Shown here piece after piece: positions 1-5,701 of a stretch of DNA of 13,703 bases. A model generated the notes under the pieces. The model searched no databases, was not told the origin of the DNA, and saw only the letters and a list, made by a program, of their open reading frames with translations. How positions within the stretch are numbered: the stretch's first letter is position 1; each line of letters opens with the position of its first letter. Source of the stretch: Aadella sp043822885 (GTDB lineage Bacteria; Omnitrophota; Gorgyraeia; Tantalellales; Tantalellaceae); assembly GCA_043822885.1 (NCBI GenBank), contig JBDRBI010000142.1, positions 1 to 13,703 of the forward strand, written 5' to 3'. A program made the translations under genes and the position numbers.

Positions 1-270
1 TATAAAAAAGAGTGCCGAAGGCAGCGAAAACGCCGCGCATATTAGAACGATAGAAAATATGCGTACGTTATTTTTCGTGTTTTTTGACGTTAAAGATGAT
101 ATGTAACTTCCAAACGCTCCCCATAAGAGCCATCCCGCGAACATAATACCGAAGGATAATTCATTGCCTGAAAAGACTACTAAAAGCTCCCGCATAAAAA
201 CTACTTGCGACAATATTGAGGTAAAACCCGCAAGAAAGATCGAAAGCGTGACAGTTTTTTTGAAAGTCAT
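1..270 (-). CDS. Spermidine-synthase-like multi-spanning membrane protein, N-terminal part (runs off window)
   Basis: Ninety codons are visible, from an ATG at 268-270 to the window edge, with no stop. The start is preceded by GGTGAG at a good distance. The peptide has two hydrophobic stretches: about residues 9-27, then 38-56 after the motif RELLVVFSGNELS. A short basic loop (SKNTKNN) and the start of a third stretch follow from about 70. The LSQVVFMRELLVVFSGNELS pattern followed by an LLWGAFGS-like helix is typical of the membrane N-terminus of the large 'spermidine synthase-like' / fused transporter-aminopropyltransferase proteins. That assignment is recalled from family patterns; the catalytic domain lies outside the window. 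It starts 7 bases after the stop of the radical SAM gene, so the two are almost surely cotranscribed. Whether the full protein makes polyamines cannot be judged here. Confidence 0.6.
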   Translation of the reverse strand, partial: MTFKKTVTLSIFLAGFTSILSQVVFMRELLVVFSGNELSFGIMFAGWLLWGAFGSYISSLTSKNTKNNVRIFSIVLICAAFSLPSALFFI

Positions 271-277
271 ATCTCAC

Positions 278-1450
278 CTATTCCCATATCCCCGCTATGG
301 AATGCCCGCAAAACACGCATAAACCTTTTGAAACATTGTTCTCTAAGATATTAAAACCCTCTCTTTTTATTACTACCTTCCCGCATCCCGGACAGATAGT
401 GCTCTCTGTTCTTTCCTCTGGAACATTCCCAACATAAGCATATCTCAACCCTTCGGCCATTGCTATTTCCCTGGCGGTCTTCAAAGTCGCTATCGGGGTG
501 GGATAAAGTGACCGTAATTTATACTGAGGCCAAAATCTGGAAAAATGTATTGGGGTGTCTTTCCCCATATTATCCCTTATCCATCGGACCATCTTTTTAA
601 TATCGTCCATATTATCGTTCAAAGTCGGAACGATGAGATTGGTTATCTCGACCCACACCCCCTCTTCTTTCATTATGGTCAAAGTCCGAAGAATATCTTT
701 AAGGTCCTGCGAGCACACTTCTTTAAGATATTCGGGACGAAACCCTTTAAGATCAACATTGGCCGCGGTAATGACGCGGCTGATCCGCCGTAACGGTTCG
801 GGGTTGATCTTGCCGCCGGTTACCATAACATTTTTTATGCCGCTCTTTTTAGCCAAGCCGGATGCTTCCAGAACATATTCATAAAAGATCATCGGCTCAT
901 TATATGTGTACGCTATCGAAGGACAATTATTTTTTACCGCGCCCAGCACCAGATCGTTGCAGCTTAAACGTTTATTGTTAGTTTCTTCCGGAGATTTTTG
1001 AGAAATAGACCAATTCTGGCAGAATTTACATCGTGAGTTACATCCCGCGGTCGCGATAGAGAATATTTTGCTTCCCGGCAGCATATGGAACAACGGTTTT
1101 TTCTCTATCGGATCAATATGCGCCGAGCAAATGAGTTCGTAAACAAGTGTGTACAATTTCCCGTCTAAAGGTTCTCTTACCCGGCAAAATCCTCTTTGTC
1201 CGTCGGACAAAAAACATTGATTCGGGCATAATAGACACTTGACCGCGCCATCCCCGGCTTTTTCATAAAAAAGAGCTTCACGCATGCCGCGTTTTTCTCC
1301 GATCAGCCCATACGCTTTATTTCGGGACAGCATATCAAACGCGTACATAGATGTGCCGACGCTAATACCCAGCGTGAGACAATGTTTGATAAATTCACGC
1401 CGAGTAAGCCTTTTGTGCCACAATCTCTCAAGTTCTTTCAGCTTTTCCAC
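278..1450 (-). CDS. AmmeMemoRadiSam-type radical SAM enzyme with twin-arginine leader
   Basis: A 390-residue radical SAM protein. The cluster-binding CxxxCxxC is C137-C141-C144 (CNSRCKFCQNW), followed by a TYNEP motif and an MVTGG segment as in pyruvate-formate-lyase-activase-like enzymes. A cysteine group before it (C72, C75, C79, C89) and a C-terminal C353/C356...C378/C381 set could bind further metal; the latter looks like a zinc ribbon. This order matches the radical SAM member of the three-part AmmeMemoRadiSam system, whose reaction is unknown to me; its A and B partners are not in the window. The N-terminus carries TRREFIK (R17-R18) and a hydrophobic stretch to about residue 38, resembling a Tat signal. 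The start is GTG at 1448-1450, chosen for the strong GGAGGGGAG upstream. The gene is probably in an operon with the membrane protein that begins 7 bases after it. Confidence 0.82.
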   Translation of the reverse strand: MEKLKELERLWHKRLTRREFIKHCLTLGISVGTSMYAFDMLSRNKAYGLIGEKRGMREALFYEKAGDGAVKCLLCPNQCFLSDGQRGFCRVREPLDGKLYTLVYELICSAHIDPIEKKPLFHMLPGSKIFSIATAGCNSRCKFCQNWSISQKSPEETNNKRLSCNDLVLGAVKNNCPSIAYTYNEPMIFYEYVLEASGLAKKSGIKNVMVTGGKINPEPLRRISRVITAANVDLKGFRPEYLKEVCSQDLKDILRTLTIMKEEGVWVEITNLIVPTLNDNMDDIKKMVRWIRDNMGKDTPIHFSRFWPQYKLRSLYPTPIATLKTAREIAMAEGLRYAYVGNVPEERTESTICPGCGKVVIKREGFNILENNVSKGLCVFCGHSIAGIWE

Positions 1451-1483
1451 AATACGCTCTCCCCTCCTTCTAAAATGTGTATA

Positions 1484-1527
1484 CGTATTTTACCCTATCC
1501 CCCCTAAAAAGTCATAAAAAACGTTTA
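1484..1527. repeat. Single arm of the intergenic palindrome family
   Basis: The stretch from CGTATTTTACCC through CCCCTAAAAAGTCATAAAAAACG matches the right arm of the complete palindromes at 9301-9482 and 11135-11325 (tattttac/atttaac, a short gap, then ccctaaaaaNttataaaaa). No complementary left arm is present beside it. It lies about 35 bases upstream of the radical SAM start and could overlap that gene's promoter (TAAAAT on the minus strand at about 1488-1493). Confidence 0.5.
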
Positions 1528-1530
1528 GTT

Positions 1531-1687
1531 TCATAGTTATCAGTTCATGGCTCATGAAATGCGGGGTTTAGTTTTACTAGGCATAGGGCATAGAGCATGG
1601 CGCATGGCAGAACAGTCTAAAGGTCAAAAAGTCTAAAGTCAAAGGTCTAAATTAGACTATAGACCAATGACCATAGACAATAGACCC
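1531..1687. repeat. Degenerate heptanucleotide repeat tracts (three word families)
   Basis: Three neighbouring tracts step in 7-nt units. 1531-1558 reads TCATAGT/TATCAGT/TCATGGC/TCATGAA. 1580-1607 reads GGCATAG/GGCATAG/AGCATGG/CGCATGG. 1614-1687 begins AGTCTAA/AGGTCAA, slips phase, and ends TAGACTA/TAGACCA/ATGACCA/TAGACAA/TAGACCC (1653-1687). No gene is supported here. The period is exact while the words vary, resembling the short tandemly repeated (STRR) heptamers described in cyanobacteria, though the words are not the same. Confidence 0.75.
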
Positions 1688-1716
1688 AACCCGGACGAAA
1701 AAGGAACGCGTTGTCT

Positions 1717-1798
1717 GTCCTTGCGAGGGAGCGTAAGCGACCGAGGCAATCCCTCAAATAGGATGAGATTGCTTCACCCCTTTGGGGTTCGCAATGAC
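1717..1798. repeat. Palindromic TTGCGAG-type intergenic element
   Basis: The ends are inverted copies: GTCCTTGCGAG at 1717-1727 and TTCGCAATGAC at 1788-1798, with an inner pair gaggcaat.../...gagattgc and a CCCCTTTGGGG palindrome at 1777-1787. The text (TTGCGAGGGAGCGTAAGCGA ... GATTGCTTCACCCC) matches a miniature palindromic repeat I recall from the spacers of many unrelated bacteria. It carries no open frame of its own. The left end looks mutated (GTCC for GTCA). Confidence 0.7.
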
Positions 1799-1802
1799 GG
1801 GT

Positions 1803-1880
1803 GAGTTGCGAGAAGGTAGAAGCGAGAAAAGAACATAGCATATCGGTCAAACACTATGAACTACGAACTATGAACTATGA
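1803..1880. repeat. Two heptanucleotide repeat tracts
   Basis: 1803-1830 reads GAGTTGC/GAGAAGG/TAGAAGC/GAGAAAA. 1853-1880 reads ACTATGA/ACTACGA/ACTATGA/ACTATGA. The first is the reverse complement of the CTT/TCT-type words at 7149-7253 and 9559-9579. The second shares words with 9524-9551. They lie just downstream of the RNase P RNA on its transcribed strand. Confidence 0.75.
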
Positions 1881-1903
1881 TCTCTTAGATTTTGGATTTT
1901 ATT

Positions 1904-2290
1904 GAAGCAGACCTATAAGCCGGGTTCTGTAAGTGCTGCGCACTTGATGGTTATCTATCTGGAACTATCATTACTGATAGCCTCATGCGGCCTACCCGGA
2001 AGTAATGGCGAAACTAGCCGTCTCGCATCAGTCTATCCGCACGTACGGACTTTTCTGATTCCTCCCCTATTTGGCCTTGCTCCGCGTAGAGATTGCCGCG
2101 TTTCACCCTTCCTTAACATTACAGGAAGACTCGTCTCTGTGGCTCTCATCTTTCGGAAAAACCGAAAAATGACCCCTAAGGATTATCCTCACCTCACGGT
2201 GGACGGGTATTACCCGCTACGCTGCTATTCGGAGCCCGGACTTTCCTCTCTGCACAAATATTTGTACAAAGCAACCATCCGGTCTGCTTC
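1904..2290 (-). ncRNA. rnpB: RNase P RNA, bacterial type A
   Basis: The catalytic RNA of RNase P, which removes 5' leaders from tRNA precursors. Read on the minus strand, the two ends form a perfect 10-bp P1 helix (GAAGCAGACC at 2290-2281 with GGTCTGCTTC at 1913-1904). Next come the hallmark GAGGAAAGTCCGGGCTCC, then GCCACAGAGACGAG, GGGTGAAACGCGG, GGAGCAAGGCCAAATAGGGG, and near the 3' end ACAGAACCCGGCTTATAGG. These are the universally conserved core segments in the right order, and the length of about 387 nt is normal for type A. It begins 23 bases after the RNase H stop. No U-rich terminator hairpin is obvious after the 3' end. Confidence 0.96.
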
Positions 2291-2295
2291 ACTAG

Positions 2296-2301
2296 AATAT
2301 A
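2296..2301 (-). promoter_or_regulatory. Possible -10 box for rnpB
   Basis: On the minus strand TATATT lies 5 bases before the first base of the P1 helix, an ideal distance for the rnpB transcription start. No convincing -35 is seen at 16-18 bases upstream, so a separate promoter is plausible but weakly supported. It would lie between the end of rnhA and rnpB. Confidence 0.4.
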
Positions 2302-2313
2302 AAAGATCGTTTT

Positions 2314-2742
2314 TTACAGAAGAGCATTAAAATCTAACGCTTTATTCGCGAGTTTATCCGCTTCTTCGTTTTTTTCTCTACCCACTTCTACAATATCCAC
2401 TTTTTTAAAGCATCGAAGAAGATCGCGCGCTATAATAAACAATTTTTTGATATTGCTGTTTTTTACTTTATATTTTCCTTTTAAGTGCCGTGCCACAAGC
2501 TGGCTGTCAAGATTCAAAGTTATTACTTCTCCTTTAAGCCTTATCGCCTCTGTCAGGGCGCAAATAACCGCCGTATATTCAGCCGCATTGTTAGTGGCCT
2601 CTCCTATATATTCCGAAACTTCCCCTATTTTTTGTCCCTTATCATCAAAAAGCACCGCTCCCACTCCCGCCGGTCCGGGATTTCCTCTGGAAGCTCCGTC
2701 GGAAAATATTTCGATCTTTTTTAACAGATCAGTCTTTGGCAC
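2314..2742 (-). CDS. rnhA: RNase H family ribonuclease
   Basis: A single-domain RNase H fold nuclease of 142 residues, expected to cut the RNA strand of RNA-DNA hybrids in the cytoplasm. Counting from the GTG at 2740-2742, the metal-binding acidic residues are D15 in FSDGASRGNPGP, E55 in NNAAEYTAV, D79 in LNLDSQLV and D129 in REKNEEADKLAN. These are the four expected carboxylates. The NNAAEY and FSDGASRGNPG forms place it with the short ribonuclease HI-like (RVT_3) proteins rather than with E. coli RNase HI itself. A longer frame opens at 2766, but this GTG has GGAAGG seven bases upstream whereas the longer start has no Shine-Dalgarno. It overlaps the end of the zinc-ribbon gene by 14 bases, which implies translational coupling. 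Confidence 0.9.
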   Translation of the reverse strand: MPKTDLLKKIEIFSDGASRGNPGPAGVGAVLFDDKGQKIGEVSEYIGEATNNAAEYTAVICALTEAIRLKGEVITLNLDSQLVARHLKGKYKVKNSNIKKLFIIARDLLRCFKKVDIVEVGREKNEEADKLANKALDFNALL

Positions 2743-3451
2743 AAAGTATCCTTCCGCAACTCTCACAAAAAACTATTTTTTTTACGAGTTTTACATCATT
2801 TATTGCCTGCGGTCTTAAACTCATCTTGCATGCTCCACAAGACTCCCCGCTTATCAAAGCAAGAGCCGTTCTCCCTCTGTTAGCCAATATCCTCTCATAT
2901 GCGTCCAGCAACTCTTTGTCTACAGATAAGATCTTCTCTTTTCTCTCAGATTTAAGGGATTCAGTCCTTTTTATAATATCGGCTTCTTCTCCCTTGATCT
3001 CGCTCTTCTCTTTCTCTGTTTCGGCGGCCTCATCGTCCAGTATGGCTTTTTCTTTTTCTTTGTTCTTTTTCAATTCTTCTATTTCGTCAAGCAAAAAAAT
3101 TATCTCTTCCTCCAGAACCGATGCATCCGCCTTCAGACTATCTATTTCCTGCTGTAAAGCCGAATATTCTTTGTTATTCTTTATTAAGTTGAGATCACCC
3201 CGGTGTTTTTCTATCTTTTCTTCTCTCTCTCTCAGATCGTTCTCTTTATCGTTCTTCTTAACTTTAGATCGCTGTAAGGCTTCTTCCGCCGCCTCTAACC
3301 CTTTCTTATGAGACCCCAAAGACTCTTCCATCTCTTTTATGCGTTCGGGAAAAGTCTCTTGCAAAGATCTCAGATCATAGATCTCTTGGTCCATTTCACT
3401 GATAAGGATAAGCTTCTTTATCTCCTCCCCAAGGTCTCTCTTACTATCCAT
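2729..3451 (-). CDS. Coiled-coil protein with C4 zinc ribbon (zf-RING_7 / CdsZ-like)
   Basis: A 240-residue protein that is mostly a charged coiled coil (about residues 20-185, rich in Glu and Lys). It ends in a four-cysteine zinc ribbon: C205 and C208 (ESCGAC), then C229 and C232 (FCESCGRIL). Length and layout match the widespread C4-type zinc-ribbon family once called DUF164, whose chlamydial member CT398/CdsZ has been reported to bind type III secretion and sigma54 partners. Its general cellular role is not settled. The ATG at 3449-3451 is preceded by a modest AAAGGGA. Its 3' end overlaps rnhA and rnpB follows, an arrangement I recall from actinobacteria too, which suggests a role around RNA. 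Confidence 0.85.
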   Translation of the reverse strand: MDSKRDLGEEIKKLILISEMDQEIYDLRSLQETFPERIKEMEESLGSHKKGLEAAEEALQRSKVKKNDKENDLREREEKIEKHRGDLNLIKNNKEYSALQQEIDSLKADASVLEEEIIFLLDEIEELKKNKEKEKAILDDEAAETEKEKSEIKGEEADIIKRTESLKSERKEKILSVDKELLDAYERILANRGRTALALISGESCGACKMSLRPQAINDVKLVKKIVFCESCGRILCAKD

Positions 3452-3597
3452 ATTATCATTTCCCTTTTTTTGTAAGCAGTCCGCCCTCTTATTTTAAAAT
3501 TTCGAGTATACTTACTTTTTGCTTTATACTCTGCTTTATCTTACTTTCTATGGCGAAGCCAACCGTAGCCAAGTAATACAACATAGTTCGGCGAAGG

Positions 3598-3659
3598 TTG
3601 GTCCCTCTGACGCTCTTTCCCATCGCGTCCTCGGGATCATTTTTGCCTGGAGGCAAAAA
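3598..3659. repeat. tRNA 3'-flank duplicate, copy 1, with hairpin
   Basis: This segment directly follows tRNA-Val on the minus strand and is duplicated after tRNA-Met (3851-3913). It holds the inverted repeat ATTTTTGCC-TGGA-GGCAAAAAT at 3639-3660, whose last base is the A of the encoded CCA. There is no separate U-tract, so it is not a standard terminator; it could be a processing or exonuclease-blocking hairpin. The remaining spacer 3452-3597 shows nothing I can name. Confidence 0.65.
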
Positions 3660-3736
3660 TGGTGGGCGCAGGGGGACTCGAACCTCCGACCTCATGCATG
3701 TGAGGCATGCGCTCTAACCAGCTGAGCTATGCGCCC
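3660..3736 (-). tRNA. tRNA-Val (anticodon CAC)
   Basis: On the minus strand: acceptor GGGCGCA pairs with TGCGCCC, D arm GCTC-AGCTGGTTA-GAGC, anticodon stem CATGC/GCATG around the loop CTCACAT (anticodon CAC, reading GUG), T arm GGAGG-TTCGAGT-CCCCC, discriminator A and an encoded CCA at 3662-3660. The middle pair of the T stem is an A-C mismatch. I see no promoter directly upstream; it may be transcribed together with tRNA-Met about 180 bases upstream. Confidence 0.93.
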
Positions 3737-3850
3737 ATACTCGTCGCACTTGTCCTTTCAATTTTCCAAAAGCTAAGATCAAAAGATTTACCGCATCTTT
3801 GAAATTCGAGATTCTGTCCTACTTCGCCTTTTTGCCTGGGGGCAAACAAC

Positions 3851-3913
3851 TTGGGCCCTTCAGGCGCTCGTGTTCCTCGCGTCTTCAGGATCATTTTTGC
3901 CTGGAGTCAAAAA
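3851..3913. repeat. tRNA 3'-flank duplicate, copy 2
   Basis: The counterpart of 3598-3659, following tRNA-Met. The block from GGATCATTTTTGCCTGGAG onward is almost identical in both copies and the rest is clearly alignable (TTGGNCCCT..., ...CGCGTC.TC.GG). Its hairpin has one arm change (GTCAAAAAT for GGCAAAAAT). A third reduced hairpin, TTTGCC-TGGG-GGCAAA, lies at 3831-3846, 5 bases before this copy. Confidence 0.6.
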
Positions 3914-3990
<77 letters not shown>

Positions 3991-4005
3991 GAATTTTTAA
4001 AGCGT

Positions 4006-4035
4006 ATTATATCATAGTCCTTAAATACTTTTCAA
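4006..4035 (-). promoter_or_regulatory. Sigma70-like promoter for the tRNA genes
   Basis: On the minus strand TTGAAA (4035-4030) and TATAAT (4011-4006) are 18 bases apart. The -10 is a perfect consensus with the extended TGn just before it (TGATATAAT). The predicted start falls about 8-9 bases before the tRNA-Met 5' end. The promoter is immediately next to the terminator of the preceding small gene. Confidence 0.82.
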
Positions 4036-4038
4036 GAT

Positions 4039-4073
4039 AAAAAAAAAGGGGCAAATCCGTTAGATCTGCCCCT
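4039..4073 (-). terminator. Intrinsic terminator of the Lys/Ala-rich gene
   Basis: On the minus strand AGGGGCA pairs with TGCCCCT (4073-4067 with 4053-4047), extended by GAT/ATC around a short loop, and followed by nine T (4047-4039). It starts 23 bases after the stop of the small gene at 4097 and so ends that transcript cleanly. Confidence 0.92.
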
Positions 4074-4096
4074 AATTTACTCTGTCTTTATATGTC

Positions 4097-4195
4097 TTAC
4101 TTCTTCTTTTTCTTTGCAACTTTTTTCTTTGCAACTTTTTTTGCGACTTTTTTCTTTGCTACTTTTTTCTTCGCCGCTTTTTTCTTTACTACCAT
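4097..4195 (-). CDS. Lys/Ala/Val-rich 32-residue basic protein (histone-H1-tail-like)
   Basis: A very short gene running from ATG at 4193-4195 to TAA at 4097-4099. The product is made only of Lys, Ala and Val after Met: MVVKKKAAKKK, then VAKKK, VAKK, VAKKK and VAKKKKK. About two thirds of the residues are lysine. It resembles the C-terminal tails of eukaryotic histone H1 and of H1-like bacterial DNA-binding proteins, so a nucleic-acid-binding or compaction role is an inference. The case for a real gene is structural: a promoter at 4252-4279, GGGGGAG four bases before the ATG, and a perfect terminator shortly after the stop. It stands as its own transcription unit between pfk and the tRNA genes. 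Confidence 0.8.
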   Translation of the reverse strand: MVVKKKAAKKKVAKKKVAKKVAKKKVAKKKKK

Positions 4196-4251
4196 TTTAC
4201 TCCCCCTTTGTTAAGATTTCCTTTTAAAACTTTTTTTGTATCTTTTGTTAA

Positions 4252-4279
4252 AATATACATCATATTTTACAATTTGCAA
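4252..4279 (-). promoter_or_regulatory. Promoter of the Lys/Ala-rich gene
   Basis: On the minus strand TTGCAA (4279-4274) and TATATT (4257-4252) are 16 bases apart, in an AT-rich stretch about 57 bases before the start codon. The same TTGCAA is the -35 of the bioB promoter. The match is good but AT-rich DNA yields such pairs by chance. Confidence 0.5.
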
Positions 4280-4287
4280 GTTATAGA

Positions 4288-4457
4288 GCAAATTTTTTTC
4301 AAAAAATTTTTCAAAAAATTTTTTTTAATTTTTTGCGCCATGGGGAAAATTTTATCTGAGAGGAAATAATGATAGGGCACTGACAACCGAACGATCGCTG
4401 TTCTCTGAAAGGCGCGCTGTAGCACAGTACGGGAGCAACTTTTCCGTGCTATGCTCC
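4288..4457. other. Spacer after pfk with A/T tracts and alternative hairpins
   Basis: 4288-4337 is a run of A and T tracts (repeated CAAAAAATTTTT). Just downstream of pfk on its transcribed strand two stems overlap: TAGCAC/GTGCTA (4420-4425 with 4446-4451) and GGAGCA/TGCTCC (4432-4437 with 4452-4457). They cannot form as nested hairpins together. No canonical terminator follows. A 74-codon frame crosses this area but looks spurious. Confidence 0.35.
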
Positions 4458-4465
4458 TCTCGTTG

Positions 4466-5680
4466 TTACATATATCTTTCGGGAGATTCACTTAGTTCTT
4501 TAAAGTTCGGAGTAAAAACTTCCGCTTTTCTTCCGAAACATACTCCTAATTGTTCAAAGAGACTCACTTGATCAAGATCCACATGCCGCTGTTCTATAGC
4601 TTTCTCTGCCGGCATATAGCGCACTTCTTTTCCCATTACTCCGGAAATTGTCACTCCGACAATACCTTTTTTAAGAAGTTTTACCGCTGCCGCTCCCGCT
4701 TCTTTACCAAAGTTCACATCGTAGGCGGTGCTTCGTCCGCTTCTGACCAGATGACCCGGAGTTACGGGACGCACTTCAGGTATCTCGTATATACCCTCTA
4801 CAAAAAGGTGTGTTTCTTTCATGAACTTTTTTACCTCCGCGTCCTTTTTAAATCTTTTTATTATTTCCTGGCTTACATATTTTCCGGCACCGGCTAATTT
4901 TTTGTGGCCAAAAGAATCCACTCCCTCGCTTTCGTCCACTATTTCCGCCCCGGAAGCGTCTCTCAAACCTTCGGCGACAACTATTATGTAGGTCCCCGCG
5001 GCGACATCACTCTCTCTTATCCTTGTCATCATTCTCGTTTTAACGTGTTCATATAAAATATCGAAGTCTACCGGAACTTCCGGAATTATTATCGCGTCCG
5101 CATCGGAAGCAACTCCCCCCCTGAACGCTGTATGCCCCGCGTATCTCCCGAAAACCTCAAGGACTATAACTCTGTTATGCGTTCGTCCGGTCGTTTTTAA
5201 TTCATCCGCGTACACCGCTACTTTATTGATCGTAGAGTCGCCCCCCACGGAATACGTTTGAAGATCAAGGTCCATTGTCTTAGGAACATGAACACATGAT
5301 ATCCCGTTTTTGTGAAGATCTACCATTACGCTTCCGGAATCATCCCCGCCGCTTATAACCAAAGCATCAATACTGAATTTTTCCAGACCTTTTTTTATGC
5401 GCTCATATTTAAACTCATCATTTATTTTCTTCACTTTTACACGGGAATGTCCCGCTTCGGACCCCGCGGGATTTGCGTTAATAAGATCTAATCTTCCGGC
5501 GGTAAGCTCTGTTAAGTATTTAAAGTCCACCAGATTATAAAGTCCCGCATATCCGTTGGGTATGATAAAACTTTTTATCCCCTCACTCAAGGCCATTCCT
5601 GCCGCGCCTTTCACAACAGCATTTAGCCCGCCGCAATCTCCGCCGCTCGTTATAATACCTATTTTCTTCAAATCTTTCAT
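4466..5680 (-). CDS. pfp: 6-phosphofructokinase, pyrophosphate-dependent type
   Basis: A 404-residue phosphofructokinase converting fructose 6-phosphate to fructose 1,6-bisphosphate in glycolysis. Counting from the ATG at 5678-5680, the phosphoryl-donor loop is SGGDCGGLNA (about 12-21). The diagnostic GGDDS is 111-115 and PKTMDLD is 133-139, with the catalytic aspartates at D137/D139. EVFGRYAGH (about 175-183) and TPGHLVRSGRSTAYD (about 307-321) bind sugar phosphate. Asp at the second position of GGDD (D114) and Lys at K134 are the residues known to favour pyrophosphate over ATP, so I infer PPi use and a reversible reaction. TMDLD instead of the common TIDND/TIDGD is a variant. The frame opens at a TTG one codon earlier, but AAGGAG seven bases before the ATG fixes the start. 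It follows the secreted protein gene by 21 bases. Confidence 0.9.
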   Translation of the reverse strand: MKDLKKIGIITSGGDCGGLNAVVKGAAGMALSEGIKSFIIPNGYAGLYNLVDFKYLTELTAGRLDLINANPAGSEAGHSRVKVKKINDEFKYERIKKGLEKFSIDALVISGGDDSGSVMVDLHKNGISCVHVPKTMDLDLQTYSVGGDSTINKVAVYADELKTTGRTHNRVIVLEVFGRYAGHTAFRGGVASDADAIIIPEVPVDFDILYEHVKTRMMTRIRESDVAAGTYIIVVAEGLRDASGAEIVDESEGVDSFGHKKLAGAGKYVSQEIIKRFKKDAEVKKFMKETHLFVEGIYEIPEVRPVTPGHLVRSGRSTAYDVNFGKEAGAAAVKLLKKGIVGVTISGVMGKEVRYMPAEKAIEQRHVDLDQVSLFEQLGVCFGRKAEVFTPNFKELSESPERYM

Positions 5681-5701
5681 CAAAGCACTCCTTTCTTTTC
5701 C

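Noticed and set aside
1647..1850. Minus-strand open frame of 67 codons
   Set aside because: It translates repeat DNA (heptamer tracts and the TTGCGAG palindrome) and has no ribosome binding site or family resemblance.
1902..2330. Plus-strand open frame of 142 codons
   Set aside because: It lies antisense over the RNase P RNA, whose conserved core explains the sequence fully.
2743..2766. Longer N-terminus for RNase H starting at GTG 2766
   Set aside because: No Shine-Dalgarno there, while GGAAGG is correctly spaced before the GTG at 2742.
2736..3311. Long plus-strand frame of 191 codons
   Set aside because: Ser/Phe-rich mirror of the Glu/Lys-rich coiled coil on the other strand, a common shadow effect.
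3639..3660. Intrinsic terminator after tRNA-Val
   Set aside because: The hairpin is perfect, but its T run is in the stem and none follows, so it is listed as a repeat instead.
3489..3725. Open frames on both strands near tRNA-Val
   Set aside because: They run through the tRNA gene and the duplicated flank; no coding signals.
4267..4491. Minus-strand open frame of 74 codons
   Set aside because: It overlaps the end of pfk in another frame, crosses A/T tracts and contains the promoter of the small basic protein.
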